64,000 bases of DNA from Dryomyza anilis (GCA_951804985.1 OX638135.1:34195116-34259115), one strand, 5' to 3'; shown: positions 10,699 through 22,605, numbered from the stretch's first letter. Translations and numbers: made by a program. Notes: generated from the sequence alone by a model not told the origin.

Positions 10699-10803
10699 GG
10701 AGAGCCGCTTACCTAGTAAAGCGGTAGCAGCTTAGAATGTTGCAGATTGATCTGAGTAAATATCATGACAGGATAATTAACTCGTTTCTCATCATATGCC
10801 TAT

Positions 10804-11525
10804 TCATTTGGAATTGATTCGGAATTTGATCCGTCCAAAGAATAAGTTTAGATGGTTGTCGTACTTAGATAGCATGACATCTAACGACTTCTGGTCTAAG
10901 CCAACAACCAGGGTTGAGCCCTCCTTGTCCTCCGGACCTCGCTCTGGTTTAAGGCTATAGATTTTCCATCCGTTCGTTTCGATGCCCTGGTTCTGAGCAC
11001 GTAGGCAGGCAAACACTTCCGCTGTTTTCCTGATAGGACCAGGTATCCAGCATATTGCTCGCCTACGTTTGGGTTCGTCTCCGCTGAAAACAGCGAAGCG
11101 CGATTTGCCCAAGGGGGGGATTTTAGCAACGGCTGTGGCCATTCAATCGAAATTGGCTTGAGACGAGCATAGCACCTTCATGATGCCATCACTCGTCTCA
11201 TAGCCTTTTGCGTTTGCACTGACACCGCCGGTGCGGACTAGCCGCCAAAGATGATCGGTGCAGTGTTTTACTTCTCCATCATTCATCTTTTGCTCCTTCC
11301 CCAATTTGCCAATAATCGCAACCGGAAGAGCTTTGCGAGCAGCATCACGATATGATACTGCTAGCCTACCTCTGCCAGTGGATGTTGAAGGCAGTTTATC
11401 CGCAGCCGATCCGGAACATGAAGCACCAGTGCTCTTGCTTGTGGAAGCAATATCACTGGAAACTGTCGAGTTCTGGGAGTTACGGGGTTTCGCAGTAGCA
11501 GTGAAGGTTTTATACTTATTGCCAT
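10804..11525 (-). pseudogene. LOA-like LINE copy 1, ORF1 (5'-truncated)
   Basis: ORF1 protein with a Ser/Thr-rich N-terminal half and a C-terminal half resembling DUF4780, the ORF1 domain of LOA elements (WIPGPIRKTAEVF, GWKIYSLKPERG, TLVVGLDQKSL). A TGA at about 11143 stands where copy 2 has Trp. The 5' end is lost: similarity to copy 2 (39505-40544) starts only near 11525. Upstream bases, including the apparent Met at 11556, belong to a Helentron-like head, so the open frame there is chimeric. Confidence 0.85.
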
Positions 11526-11587
11526 AAAACTCTGTCAGTCTGCTTGTTTGCATCACGTCAAAACCGCTGAACCGAGTTGACTAAAAT
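11526..11587 (+). repeat. Helentron-like head fragment at the palindrome inner boundary
   Basis: Matches 17524-17588: AAACTCTGTCAGTCTG, TTTGCATCACGTC, AACCGCTGAACCGAGTTGAC. It joins the truncated LINE ORF1 on one side to a scrap of LINE RNase H on the other, so it marks a rearrangement junction. Confidence 0.75.
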
Positions 11588-11924
11588 ATCTCTGACATTA
11601 TATTTTGAGGTTTGCCAACCTGACATTCAAGACTGGCTAACGCCTGACTGTGAGCCAGGTAGAGGGTCACACCGCATTTTCACAGACGGCTCCAGAACCG
11701 ATCAGGGATCTGGTGCTGGAGTGTTTGTGGAACCGGATGACCGCAGACTTCACTTCGCCTTAGGCGACAATGCCTCGGTATTTCAAGCCGAAGTCTATGC
11801 TATACTTATGGCTATGGACTACATTGCGGATAATAGATGGCAGAACAGGGCTATATCAGTTTGCAGCGATAGTCAGGCTGCTTTTATGGCTTTGAACAAG
11901 AGTTTATCCCAGTTGAAGTTTTAG
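11588..11924 (+). pseudogene. LINE RNase H fragment, right arm
   Basis: Inverted copy of 7735-8063, encoding DWLTPDCEPGRGSHRIFTDG through CSDSQAAFMALNKS. It has no reverse transcriptase upstream. It is cut at the same point as the left arm copy and followed by the same 15-bp repeat, so the arm was copied after the RNase H had been split. Confidence 0.88.
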
Positions 11925-12479
11925 TGTGGTGAGTTTTTGCCAGTTTCGGTTTGATGAGTTTCGGATCGTGAGTTTCGTTTTGGTGGATTTTGAAGTGGTG
12001 AATATCGGTGTGGTGAATTTAAATAATTTTGGTTGGTTAGTGTGAAATATCTTGAAATCACTCTAAAACTGTCGACATACATACACATATCGACATACAC
12101 TGGTCCAAATCACCATTTTACAAAAGAAAGGTATTCGACAAAAACACCAATGTTTGAAAAAAAATTGTAAAAAAAAAATTTGGAGAACAAAAAGAACGCA
12201 ATGTTCGGAATCATCATATTACAAAAAAAACATGATTCGACAAAAACAACAATTTCCGAAAATTTTCGAAACAAAAAAATTGTAAAAAAAAATTGTACGA
12301 CAAAAAGAACAAAAAGAAAATGTATTCGCCAAACAACAATGTTCGAAAAATTTACAAAAAAACACTATATGACAATAAAAATACAATGGTCGATTTGAAA
12401 AAAAATAAAGACAAATTTTCGAAAATTTTCAAAAAAAAAAAAGTTTATTTAAAAACTAAACTAAAAAAATGTGTAAACT
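11925..12479. repeat. Minisatellite and tandem repeat block, right arm
   Basis: Inverted copy of about 7186-7735: a few 15-bp units (GTGTGGTGAATTT), then the 90-115 bp tandem repeat, ending in the poly-A run where the 1.67-kb left-arm block is missing. Confidence 0.75.
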
Positions 12480-13333
12480 GACAACTTTATATTTTGTACC
12501 CAAAATACTGAAAATTTAATATTTTACTTTAAAATGATTTAAAATTTCAAAATATATAAAAATAGTTGTTTTTATATTACCTATGATTTTTAAAGTATTT
12601 TTTTGTTATTTTTACTTTTCAGCTGACATTATCACTAATTTTCCTGTAACGCATTTGCGTAACTTATTTAATAATGGCGCGAAAATACGTTTGCAAAAAC
12701 GGAAGCACACAAAACAGGAAAAAACATACATAAAAATGAAAAAAAAAAGTACTGATTATCCTTGCGAACATCCTTTACACTGTGTCTGTGTTTTGCGAAA
12801 ACTTTTCATTCTACATTTTTCATTTAAATTCCGTTTATAGCAATTTTTGCATCTACATTTTGTGTCTAGCATGTATTCAATGAAATATCAAAATGTATGA
12901 AAACATATGGTAAATACAACTAGACAACACTTCAGAAAAAACAGTTATTAAAAATATAAAAGTTAACAAAATTTAAAGTTACACTGCGATTCGAGTTAAT
13001 GGCAAATATATAAAACCTAAGTCATAGCAGAAGTATTTAAATAATCATGTTAAGTTAGAGATTTTTGAATATCTAGATACAGAAAAACTTTGTTATGTCA
13101 CATAAAAATTTACCAGAATAAATACTTTGTTTATTTTACTTATTTAATACGTCACGAGAAAAAACAAAAAATAATTTAAACAGAATACATTTAAAAAAAG
13201 TTTTTTTATTAAAAAAAATTCCAACTTTATTGATTATTATCGCAATTACCATTAAAGATATTATATCGTTTTTAAAAACTAAAATACTATGCAGATTTCT
13301 CACTATAATACTTTTTTAATTTAAAAAATTCCA
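12480..13333. other. AT-rich block, right arm, largely unrecognised
   Basis: Inverted copy of 4590-5511. It includes the inverted copy of the 38-codon Cys-rich frame at 12756-12872 (minus strand). Nothing else is recognisable. Confidence 0.6.
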
Positions 13334-14008
13334 TTGTTCGTCAATGCAGATCACATCTTAATTGTGTTGGTAAATACAATACACAATACACAACTGATTT
13401 GGGTGCCGGGCCATAAAGGAGTTTCAGGCAATGAAACATCTGACGAACTAGCACGTGCTGGATCTGAGGATAATCCATTTGGACCAGAACCTGTGCTTGG
13501 ACTACCTGCATCTACGGGAAAATTCGTCATCAGCTCTTGGGTCGCCTCCGCACACAAGAGCAGATGGCTGAATGAGACGAAATGCAGATTCTCCAAGCTC
13601 ACCGACGATAACCAAAAGATCGGCCTAGTTTCTACTTTCCTTAAGTAGAAAGGAGTGCAGAAAACTGACGGGACTTCTAACGGGACACAACGCATGTGAA
13701 AAACACATGAACGCAATCGACCTGGCCGAAAGCGCATTATGTTCTGCCTGCTACGAAGAAACTGGCACCACAGAGCACTATCTCTGTGACTGTCCAGCAT
13801 TTTCTAGAATTAGAAGGCAGATCTTTGGCACAGGCGTGATGAGAGAGGATCAGCTTCACTCTCTATCACACAATAGCCTTCTTAGATTCAATAATGAATC
13901 TAAGAAGTATCATTAAAAACCAGGGAACTGGGTCACAGCACAATGGATATAACCCTGTCTGAGTGCTGTGGCTCTATTTTTTTATCCCACATTAAAAAAA
14001 AAAAAAAA
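13334..14008 (+). pseudogene. LOA-like LINE ORF2, 3' fragment with poly(A) end, right arm
   Basis: Inverted copy of 3913-4589: RNase H end (WVPGHKGVSGNETSDELA), a frame change near 13650-13705, the Cys-rich tail (CSACYEETGTTEHYLCDCP), a 3' UTR of about 80 bp, and a poly(A) tail at 13993-14008 marking the true LINE 3' end. Confidence 0.85.
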
Positions 14009-14009
14009 G

Positions 14010-14540
14010 ACAATCTCATAGACAATTCTTTCTCAGACTGTTTCCCCGTAGAATTCTTACTAGTAGAATTCTTCCTAGTACATTTCTTTCCCGTAGAATT
14101 CTTTCTCGTAGAGTTTTTCTCAGTAGAAGTTTTAGTGTGGTGAGATTCGGTGGGGTGAATTTAGGTGTGGTGAATTTTGGTGTGGTGAGTTTTAGTGTGG
14201 TGTGTTTTAGTGTGTTGAATTTGAGTTTGGTGAATTTTAGTGTGGTGAATTTTAGTGTGGTGAGTTTTAGTGTGGTGAGTTTTAATGAGGTGAATTTAAG
14301 TGTGCTGAATTTAAGTGTGGCGAATTTGAGTGTGGTGAATTTAAGTGTATTGAGTTTTAGTGTGGTAAATTTTAGTGTGGTGAATTTTAGGGTGTTTTTT
14401 TGGTGTTTTTGCTTTTGAGTTTTTGCTTTTGTTTTTGTCTTTTGTGTTTGTGTTTTTGCTTTTGTTTTTGTGTTTTTGCTTTTGTATTTTTTGTTTCATC
14501 TTCTTAGCTTGTCTATGTGCCGAGTTATGTCGTTTTGAAA
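14010..14540 (-). repeat. Helentron-like fragment, right arm (inverted piece)
   Basis: Counterpart of 3344-3912 with EcoRI-rich units, the 15-bp minisatellite and the TTCATCTTCTTAGCTTG block. It meets the oppositely oriented unit 1 at about 14541. Confidence 0.6.
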
Positions 14541-15042
14541 CCCCGCTAAAACTCACCACACTAAAACTCACCACACTTCAACTCAGCGCACCAAAATTCA
14601 CTACACCTAAACTCACCATACCAAAACTCACCACATTAAAACCACCACAATAAAACTTCTACTGGGAAAAACTCTGCGGGGAAGAATTCTACGGAAAAGA
14701 ATTCTACCGGGAAAAATTCTACCGGGATGAGTTCTACGGGAAGAATTCTACGGGAAAGCGTTCAATGGGGAAGAATTTTACGGGAAAAATTTCTACAGGG
14801 AAGATTTCTAAGGCGAAATATTCTACGGGGAAGCGCAGTCTGAGAAAGAATTTTCTTTGAGAAAAGTTGTTTTGGCGGAGAATTATTATTTGGTTACTAC
14901 GTTTATAAAACCAATAAAAAACTTCCACAGCGAAGCACGGGTCTTTGATATAATTAGTAATAATGTGTTTTATATTAATAAAATCGCTACAAATCCTTTC
15001 ATTCACAAAATCTTGGCACGAGTCGTGCACGGGTCCAGCTAG
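14541..15042 (+). repeat. Helentron/DINE-like unit 1, 3' part, right arm
   Basis: Contains 15-bp repeats, EcoRI-rich units, ATTGGTTTTATAAA in reverse complement, the end palindrome GCACGAGTCGTGC and terminal CTAG at 15039-15042. It has about 60 bp of extra minisatellite units compared with the left arm. Confidence 0.6.
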
Positions 15043-16091
15043 TATATATATAAAACTCTTGGTCCATCTGTCAGTCTGTCGGTCTGTCGGTCTGTCGGTC
15101 TGTCTGTCTGTCTGTTTGTTCCAGCATCACGTCTATATCGCGGAACCGATTTAACTCAAATTTTGCACCAGGATACTATGGAGTCCGGAGGGTGTCATAG
15201 GCTATATATGGGCGGGATTGGACAAAGGGGCGTGGCAACTCCCATACAACCTAAACTTTCAAAACGACATAACTCGGCACATACACAAGCTAAGAAGATG
15301 AAACAAAAAACTCAAATACAAAAAAAAAAATACAAAAGCAAAAACACAAAAACAAAAGCAAAAACACAAAAGCAAAAACAAAAGTAAAAGCACAATACTT
15401 AAGCAGTAACACAAAAACAACAGAAAAATAAAACAAAAGGATGGAAAACCAAAATTAAAAGCAAATAAAAAGAACCAAAGCAGAAACACAAAAACAAAGC
15501 AAAAACAAAAGCAAAGATACCTCAAAAAACGAACAATAAAAACCTAAAAATAAAAGCAAAAACACAAAAAAAGCAAATACAAAAAAGCAAAACATAAATG
15601 TAAAAAACCCAAAAAAAAAAAACACAAAAGAAAAACACAAAAACAAAATCAACCACACTAAAATTCACCACCCTAAAATTCACCACAATAAAATTCACCA
15701 CATAAAATTCACCACCCTAAAATTCATCACAAAAAAATTCACCACATAAAATTCACCACACTAAAACTCTTCACACTAAAATTCACCACACTAAAACTCA
15801 CCACAATAAAATTCACCACACTACTGGAAAAAACTCTACGGGAAAGACTTCTACTGGGAAGAATACTACGGGAAGCACAGTCTGAGAAAGAATTGTCTAT
15901 GAGAAAAGTTGTTTTAGCGGAGGATTAGTTTTGTTTTGGTTACTACATTTATAAAACCAATAAAAAAAACGTCCACAGGAAAGCATGGGTCCCTGATATA
16001 AATAATAAATTTTTTTTTTTATATTAATAAAATTGCTCCATATCCTTGCATTCACCAAATCTTTGCAAGAGTCGTTCACAGGACCAGCTAG
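15043..16091 (+). repeat. Helentron/DINE-like unit 2, right arm
   Basis: Complete unit: it starts TATATATATAAAACTCTTGG, has a (GTCT)n head, GGAGTCCGGAGGGTG, ATATATGGGCGGGATTGG, an A/C-rich body and a 15-bp minisatellite, and ends in a degenerate hairpin then CTAG. It abuts unit 3 directly. Confidence 0.65.
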
Positions 16092-17317
16092 TATATATAT
16101 AAAACTCTTGGTCCGTCTGTCGGTCTGACTGTCTGTTTGTTCCAGCATCACGTATAAACCGCTATACCAATTTAACTAAAATTTTGCACCAGAGTACTTT
16201 GGAGTCCGGAGGGTGTCATAGGCTATATATGGGCGGGATTGGACAAAGGGGCGTGGCACCTTCCATACAACCTAAACTTTCAAAACGACATAACTCGGCA
16301 CATAGACAAGCTAAGAAGATGAAACAAAAAATACAAAAGCAAAAACACAAAAACAAATCAAAAACACAAACACAAAAGACAAAAACAAAAGCAAAAACAC
16401 AATGAAAAACACCCTAAAATTCACCACACTAAAATTTACCACACTAAAACTCACCACACTTAAATTCACCACATTCAAATTCGCCACACTAAAACGCAAC
16501 GCAGCCGCGGTAGCTCAGTGGTTAGTGCGTTGGACTGCGAGCCGAAAGGTCCCCGGTTCAAGACTGGACTGGGGCTAACAACATCTTTTCATAGAAACAT
16601 TTTCTATACCGCGCTACCTCTCGTCAGTAAATGGCAAACCTACGAGAGTAAAACCATTGCCTATGAAAAAGCTCTCATCCGCCGTTCGGATTCGGCAATA
16701 AACTGTAGGTCCCACCACTTTGAGTACAAATATAACACGCACAGCTCAAAATGGTGAGAGAGCTCGGCCGAAGTTCTATACAGGACTGTAGCGCCAAACT
16801 ATTATTATTATTATAAAACGCACCACACTCAAATTCACCACACTTAAATTTACCACACTAAAACTCACCACACTTAAATTCACCACACTCAAATTCGCCA
16901 CACTTAAATTCAGCACACTTAAATTCACCACACTCAAATTCAACACACTTAAACTCACCACAAAAAGATTCACTGCACTTAAACTCTCCATACTAAAAAT
17001 CACCACACTAAAACACACCACAATAAAACTCACCACACCTAAATTCACCACACCGAATCTCACCACACTAATACTCATACTGGGAAAAACTCTACGAGAA
17101 AGAATTCTACGGGAAAGAATTCTACAAGGAAGAATTCTACTAGGAAGAATTCTACGGGGAAACAGTCTGAGAAAAGTCTATGAGAAAAGTTGTTTTAGCG
17201 GACAACGAAGTACAGGTCCCTGATATAAATATTAAAAATGTTTTTTATATTAATAAAATTGCTCCATATCCCTGCATTCACAAAATCTTTGCACGAGTCG
17301 TGCACTGGTCCAGCTAG
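16092..17317 (+). repeat. Helentron/DINE-like unit 3, right arm, carrying a SINE
   Basis: Same unit as 985-1882 but about 330 bp longer because a tRNA-derived SINE is inserted at 16504-16814. It ends with GCACGAGTCGTGC and CTAG. Confidence 0.65.
16504..16813 (+). mobile_element. tRNA-derived SINE, copy 1
   Basis: The head is tRNA-like: GCCGCGGTAGCTCAGTGG holds a polymerase III A box and GGTTCAAGAC the B box, with the expected spacing. A roughly 230-bp unrelated body follows (TACCGCGCTACCTCTCG, AAACCTACGAGAG), then an (ATT)n tail. The flanks carry a 9-bp target duplication, TAAAACGCA (16490-16498 and 16814-16822). The left arm of the palindrome has the empty site at about 1482, so this insertion happened after arm duplication or was lost from the other arm. 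It would be transcribed by RNA polymerase III if active. Confidence 0.9.
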
Positions 17318-17525
<208 letters not shown>

Positions 17526-18358
17526 AAACTCTGTCAGTCTGTCTGTTTGCATCACGTCTAAACCGCTGAACCGAGTTGACTAAAATTTTGCACCAGGATA
17601 CTATGGAGTCCGGAGGGTGACATAGGTTATATCTGGGATTAAACAACGGGGCGTGGCGTCTCCCATACAACCCCAATTTCCAACGCGTTATAACGGGGGA
17701 CTTACACCAGCTAAGAAGATAAAACAAAAACTCAAACACAAAAACAAAAGCAAGAATCAAACACAACATCAAAAGCAGTTACAAAAACACAATATCAAAT
17801 TAAAAAACACAAAGATGGAAAAACAAAAGCAAATACAAAGAACAACAGCAGACACATAAAACAAAAGAAAATACAAACATAAAACAAAAGCAAAAACAAA
17901 GACAAAAACATAAAAGCGAAAGCAGAAACACAAAAACAAAATCATAAAAACAAAAGCAAAATCACAAAATAAAAGCAAAAACAAAATAAAAAAAACCCAA
18001 ATCAAAACCAAAACAAAAAAAAAAAGAAAAAACCAAAGAAAAATACAAAAACCAAATTGCGAAAATATCACAAATACAAAAACCAAAAACGCACAAAACA
18101 AAATTTAAAACACAAAAATAAAAGTAAAACACAAATCCACAAAAATTTAAAGCAAAAAGAAAAGTTGATTTTAAAAACAAAATCAAAAGAAAAAACCGAA
18201 GCAAAAACATATAAAAAAATGCAAAAAGGAAAAGCAAACTAAAAAGTATAGCAAAAACAAAAAACGGGGAAAAATAAAAAAAAAAACGGAAAAAACAGAA
18301 ATGAGCAGCTATAAAAAATGAGTTAAAAAAATACCCCCGTCCGGGTACGAAATACTAG
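17526..18358 (+). repeat. Helentron/DINE-like unit 4, right arm
   Basis: Head with CTGTCAGTCTGTCTG, GCATCACGTCTAAACCGCTG and GGAGTCCGGAGGGTGACATA, a long A-rich body to about 18300, then CCGTCCGGGTACGAAATACTAG. The head and end differ from units 1-3, so it is a related subfamily. Confidence 0.6.
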
Positions 18359-18372
18359 TGGAGGAGGTTGAC

Positions 18373-19842
18373 TTCTTCAAAGCTCGCTGCAGCCATGTCC
18401 GGAGACAGCGGAAAACATATTTCTTCTAAGTAGGACCGTAAGAACAAGTCTTCAGGATTCTGGGCTTAGAGATTGCAAGACCAGAAAAAAGCCATGGCTA
18501 ACAGAATGCAACAAAAAAATATCGACTGGAATGGGTAAAAATACACCAACATTTAACAGCAGAATATTGGTCAAATCTGCCGTGGTCGGATCAATCCAAC
18601 TTCGAGGTACAATTAGTTACATTATGTTTTCTTCGTAAAAAGTGCTTACATTTCCCTGGTACTAAGTAGTTATGATAAGTTTTAGTGAGTCCTCTTTTTT
18701 AAATTTTTGGAATACCCGGTGTTACATATGTAAGGCGCAGGGTGGGAGAAGCATATCCCAGACTGCGTGGTACCTATGGTGAAACACGGAGGAGGCAGTA
18801 TTATAATCTGAGGTTGTATGGCAGTTGGTGGTGTGGGTGAAATATCACTTTGCGAAGGTTGGATGAATAGTGAAAACTATGTAAAAGTCCTTGAAGATGC
18901 ACTATCATCATTTTCAAAAATGTATGGCGGTACTAACTTACAAGGCTTTAAATTTCAACAGGACAACGCTCCTTGCCACAAATCTAGAATAACAAAGCAA
19001 TGGATGCAAACTAATAATATCGACCTCTTGGAATGGCCAGCACAGTCACCAGACTTAAATCCAATAGAGCATTAACATATCATAACATAACATATCATCA
19101 CAAGCATGTTTAATGACAGCTTTACGTGAAAAGTTGGCAAAAATTTCAGAAGACACACAGAAAAATGTTGTACATAAATGGAATGAACGCCGTTAATTGC
19201 GACATCGTTCATAATATTTATGGAAAAAATCATTCTATTTATGAACTCTTCTTCGTATATACGTATCGCACAATTTGAGCGAAATTTATATAATAAACGC
19301 GTTCATAATTGTTATGAATTGCGTTCATTGAGGTATTCATATTAATATATTGAGGCAAAGCAGCGCAACCTCCACGTCACGTGCAATTCAGTCATGCCGC
19401 ATGACGCGCATTGATTATTATGACAACTCGTCGCGACGCGTCGAGAAACGTGCACCGCAGGTACTTAACATCGCGCAACAACAAACAGCAGCAATAGGCA
19501 GCAACAGCAAAAGTAGATTTAAAATAAAATGTAAGTTGTTAAAAACTAAATAAATTAAAATAATATAATAAAATAAAAAAAAAATAATACAGAAAACAAA
19601 AAAAAACATTTTTTTAATTTTTAATTCGTTTAGAGTTCATAAATACCATGAATATTTTCATAAATATTCATAAATTGGATGAATTTGGTCATTGGTTGAG
19701 TAATAACGAAAAATTCATAAAATTAATGAACAAATTCATAACATGAACTTTTTTTTTCTGTGCACATGTTTGAAATTAGTTTCAAGCATGCCAAAATGAA
19801 TTGCTGCGTTCATAGCAGCAAAGGGTGGATCTACAAAATACT
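18373..19842 (+). pseudogene. Tc1-type transposase, decayed copy A
   Basis: Fragments of a Tc1-family DD34E transposase in order: RTVRTSLQDSGL and KTRKKPWLTECNKK (end of the DNA-binding part), then in a shifted frame RLEWVKIHQHLTAEYWSNLPWSDQSNF-like sequence with the first catalytic Asp, then GGVGEISLCEGWMNSENYVK, QQDNAPCHK (second Asp) and SPDLNPIEH (catalytic Glu). An in-frame stop follows at 19074. The C-terminal tail (AAKGGSTKY) reappears at 19813-19839 after foreign DNA. The N terminus and 5' end are missing, lost at the palindrome boundary. Confidence 0.85.
19197..19775. other. About 575-bp unrecognised insertion in the Tc1 copy A
   Basis: Lies between two parts of the same transposase. 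It is rich in TTCATAAAT-type words, with many TTCAT and ATGAA near 19620-19750, and has a more GC-rich core (19350-19500) that includes GACGCGTCGAG and CAGCAACAGC. No clear terminal repeats. Confidence 0.5.
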
Positions 19843-19929
19843 AGTTAAATAATAAAATTACGCTTCGTTTAAAACTGGCGTTTTTAATTTTAAAAGATAT
19901 TTATCATGGATTGAAAACTTTTAAACTTT

Positions 19930-19963
19930 ATAGGGTGCCCCAAACTTTTGGCCAAGAGTTGTA
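19930..19963 (+). repeat. Tc1 copy A, right terminal inverted repeat
   Basis: GGGTGCCCCAAACTTTTGGC plus CAAGAGTTGTATA is the usual wording of a Tc1-family terminus, placed about 90 bp after the transposase tail. The matching left terminus is not in the window. Confidence 0.7.
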
Positions 19964-20386
19964 TATTAGGGTATTTTTATATATTTTTTTAAATCTTTTG
20001 TTATTGAACAATGTCTGAGTTGAATCGATCATTGACCTCAACCCTATATAGTTTTTTTTTTAATTTTTTTTTATATTTCAAAAAACTTTCCTTTATATGT
20101 TTGAATTGATAATATTACTAAATATTGAAAGAAAGAATGAACAACGAGTAACAATGCAAAGCGCACAAAATATTTACGAACGTGCACATAAATGAAAATA
20201 TGTATTTTTGTTTTAATTTTCTTGATTCTCAAGAATATAGCATCTTAAAACTAAGGTCTGTGACGCAATTTTCAAGCGGTAAAAGAAACATAGACAAAAC
20301 AATGTTGTTTCTCTTTTCTTCACTATGTTCGTCGATTGTGCAGTATACGCACTGAAATTTAACATTATTATTTGTTTCTACTAGTA
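19964..20386. other. AT-rich DNA, nothing recognised
   Basis: No coding, RNA or repeat signal that I can support between the Tc1 terminus and the second SINE. Confidence 0.6.
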
Positions 20387-20662
20387 GCCGCGGTAGCTCA
20401 GTGGTTAGTGCATTGGACTGCGAGCTAAAAGGTCCGCGGTTCAAGCCTGGACTGGGGCTAACAACATCTTTTCATAAAAACATTTTTCTATACCGCGCTA
20501 CCTCTCGGCAGTAAATGGCAAACCTACGAGAGTAAACATTGCCTATGAAAAGTTCTCACCAGCCGTTCGGTTTCGTCAATAAACAGTAGGTCCCACAACA
20601 CGCACAGTTCAAAATGGTGAGAGAGCTCGGTCAAAGTTTTTAAGTGCCAAACTATTATTATT
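20387..20662 (+). mobile_element. tRNA-derived SINE, copy 2
   Basis: Same family as 16504-16813: A box GTAGCTCAGTGGTTAGTGC, B box GGTTCAAGCC, body with TACCGCGCTACCTCTCGGC and ATT-type tail. It is about 35 bp shorter in the body. It is flanked by a perfect 13-bp target duplication ATTTGTTTCTACT (20370-20382 and 20663-20675), typical of LINE-driven insertion. Confidence 0.9.
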
Positions 20663-20675
20663 ATTTGTTTCTACT

Positions 20676-20934
20676 TTTATGCATAATTTTTTCGTTTATT
20701 GTAAAATCATGAAGTTTTTCTTAAGTTAAGTTCTATGTGCATATCATTTAATTTATAAAACTAAAAAATATATTTTTAATATATGAAATTTTTAACAGTG
20801 TAACTCATTTGGCATATTGGATTCGTTTGAATGTGCAACAGCATCAAAATTCGAATAAAGCAAAGTGATATTTTTGTCTAGTGGATGGTTGTACTAGAAT
20901 ACACACATGTAGTGAGGTGCGATGCGATGCGACA
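20676..20934. other. AT-rich DNA, nothing recognised
   Basis: No supported feature. Confidence 0.5.
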
Positions 20935-21425
20935 GCATCCCAGTAGGTTTTTTCAGGAGTAAGAAGCTCTTCTAGAAGCTATTCTTGGGTATCCGGAAGT
21001 CCTTCTCTACTCAATTATTTTCTTACTTAATTTTTATATGAAATGAGCGTTTTTGAAGAATTTATCCTCTCGCTTCCTACAGAAGAGCTGATAGAATACG
21101 TAGCTTGCAAGTGATGCAGGAATACCTTCTAAAAATGCAATCGCATCTTAAGAACAGCTTACCGAAGACGTTTCTTGCAATGTATGCAGGAATACCTCAT
21201 GGCAAGGTATTATTTAGGAACACCTACCCGGAAGGTATTTTAGAATTCCGAAACCAAAGGTTCAAGAAGTGGTTGCTTTCCAGTTCTTCAGGAACACCTT
21301 TCTGGAAGATATTCTATAATTGCTTCGTAAAGAATAGGTTCTAGAAGAGGTTGCTTTTCCGAGACATTTTACTGAAAGATATTTTATAATTGCTACCGAA
21401 AGAATTGGTTCTTTCAAACAATTGA
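20935..21425. repeat. Degenerate tandem repeat of about 80 bp
   Basis: Recurring phrases TTCTAGAAGAGGTTGCTTT, GGAAGATATTCTATAATTGC and CGTAAAGAATAGG appear with about 80-bp spacing (near 21262, 21340 and earlier decayed units at 21100-21240 with GCAGGAATACCT). The frame at 21105-21344 is an accident of this repeat. Confidence 0.6.
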
Positions 21426-22036
21426 AGAAATTGGTTTATTTGAAAAGATTCAGATTATAATTATTATTTTTTCATATAAATCGTTCATAAATGTAGTTTT
21501 TATATGTATGTATAAAAACACGAGAAATATACAATATTTGTAATACGTAAGAAATCAACAAAACTGAGTATGAGGTAGGCTATCAGAAAATCATTTGTTG
21601 TGCTAAAGTAAAGTAATACTTATTTTTGATTTATATTTATAAAAGGCAGAAATAATTATTACTCTCAATATATATTCATAAAAATATTATATTTCACCTT
21701 TCTGGAGATTTGGAGGAGTTACCCTCTTGGGTGTCAAAATGTTTGCCTCGATGAGGTGCATCGAGCAAGTGGAAATATATAGATATATTTTTCCACATAT
21801 AGATATATTTTTCCATCCATCCATGTTCTAATAGTACCCCTATTTTTGTTTTAGCATCATTCCATCACAATGCTTTCTTTCATACGAATTTTGAAAATAA
21901 TAATTATTTTTTCTCTGTTTAAAAATAACCGCATTCTTTAAAAATATCGATTAATAAAAAAAAATGTTATTTGTAGTTCAATATTTTATAATTTTTTATA
22001 AAATTATTAAAAATAGTATTAGAAAATGTATAAAAA
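21426..22036. other. AT-rich DNA, nothing recognised
   Basis: Over 80 percent A+T for most of its length. No supported feature; two copies of ATAGATATATTTTTCCA lie close together near 21780-21812. Confidence 0.5.
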
Positions 22037-22540
22037 TTTTAATTTCATTCATTTGTTTTTAGATGTTATTTTTTTGCAACATATGTATATGCTTATGAAT
22101 TTTATTTTTGGCCAATTTAAAACACTTTTTAATTTCTGCAACATAAGTTTCCTATGTTATTATTTCTTCACCAATGGAAAACATTTTATAAAATAATACT
22201 TACTAAAAACAATTTCATTAATTTCCGTAAATATTTTGAACGGTTCCTTCCCCTGAATTCCATCGTAATTGTATTTTATTATGATGTCCAATCTAAATAA
22301 GATAATTTGAATATATTCAATAGATATTATACCATATACTTACTAAATCATTTTCATTAAAATGTTTTATGTTTTCTTCAAACTGCTTCAAATCTTTTCC
22401 AGATTTAATAGGAAATTTTGCAACTATTTATGCAGCTCTGCGTTTCTCTGACGCCAATAATTTTCATTTGAATATTTCATAAGGTCATTTTTGATCGGTT
22501 ACGCGATTTAGACGTGATGCTGGAACAAACAGACAGACAT
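22037..22540 (-). pseudogene. DUF4806-like gene fragment, duplicate 1
   Basis: Direct duplicate of 23401-23900 (about 96 percent identical by eye). On the minus strand it carries the same exon-like segments (KFPIKSGKDLKQFEENIKH, KEPFKIFTEINEIVF) and the same GTAAGT donors, but with more damage: an in-frame stop in the first exon (GCATAAATA) and a changed A-run in the last exon. It ends in a Helentron-like head scrap (GACGTGATGCTGGAAC) at 22508-22540. Confidence 0.5.
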
Positions 22541-22605
22541 ATGTTGCATATACATATGTTGCAAAAAAAAAAACATCTAAAAACAAATGAATGAAATTAA
22601 AATTA
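22541..22605 (+). repeat. Inverted copy of the end of the duplicated gene fragment
   Basis: GCATATACATATGTTGC, AAACATCTAAAAACAAATG and AATGAAATTAAAATT are the reverse complement of 23400-23458. Together they form an inverted repeat around the (TA)n tracts and the solo LTR. Confidence 0.8.

Noticed and set aside
16504..16576. A tRNA gene at the SINE head (and again at 20387)
   Set aside because: The tRNA-like part is fused to a long shared body with an ATT tail and target duplications, in two copies. The stems are imperfect. It is a SINE.
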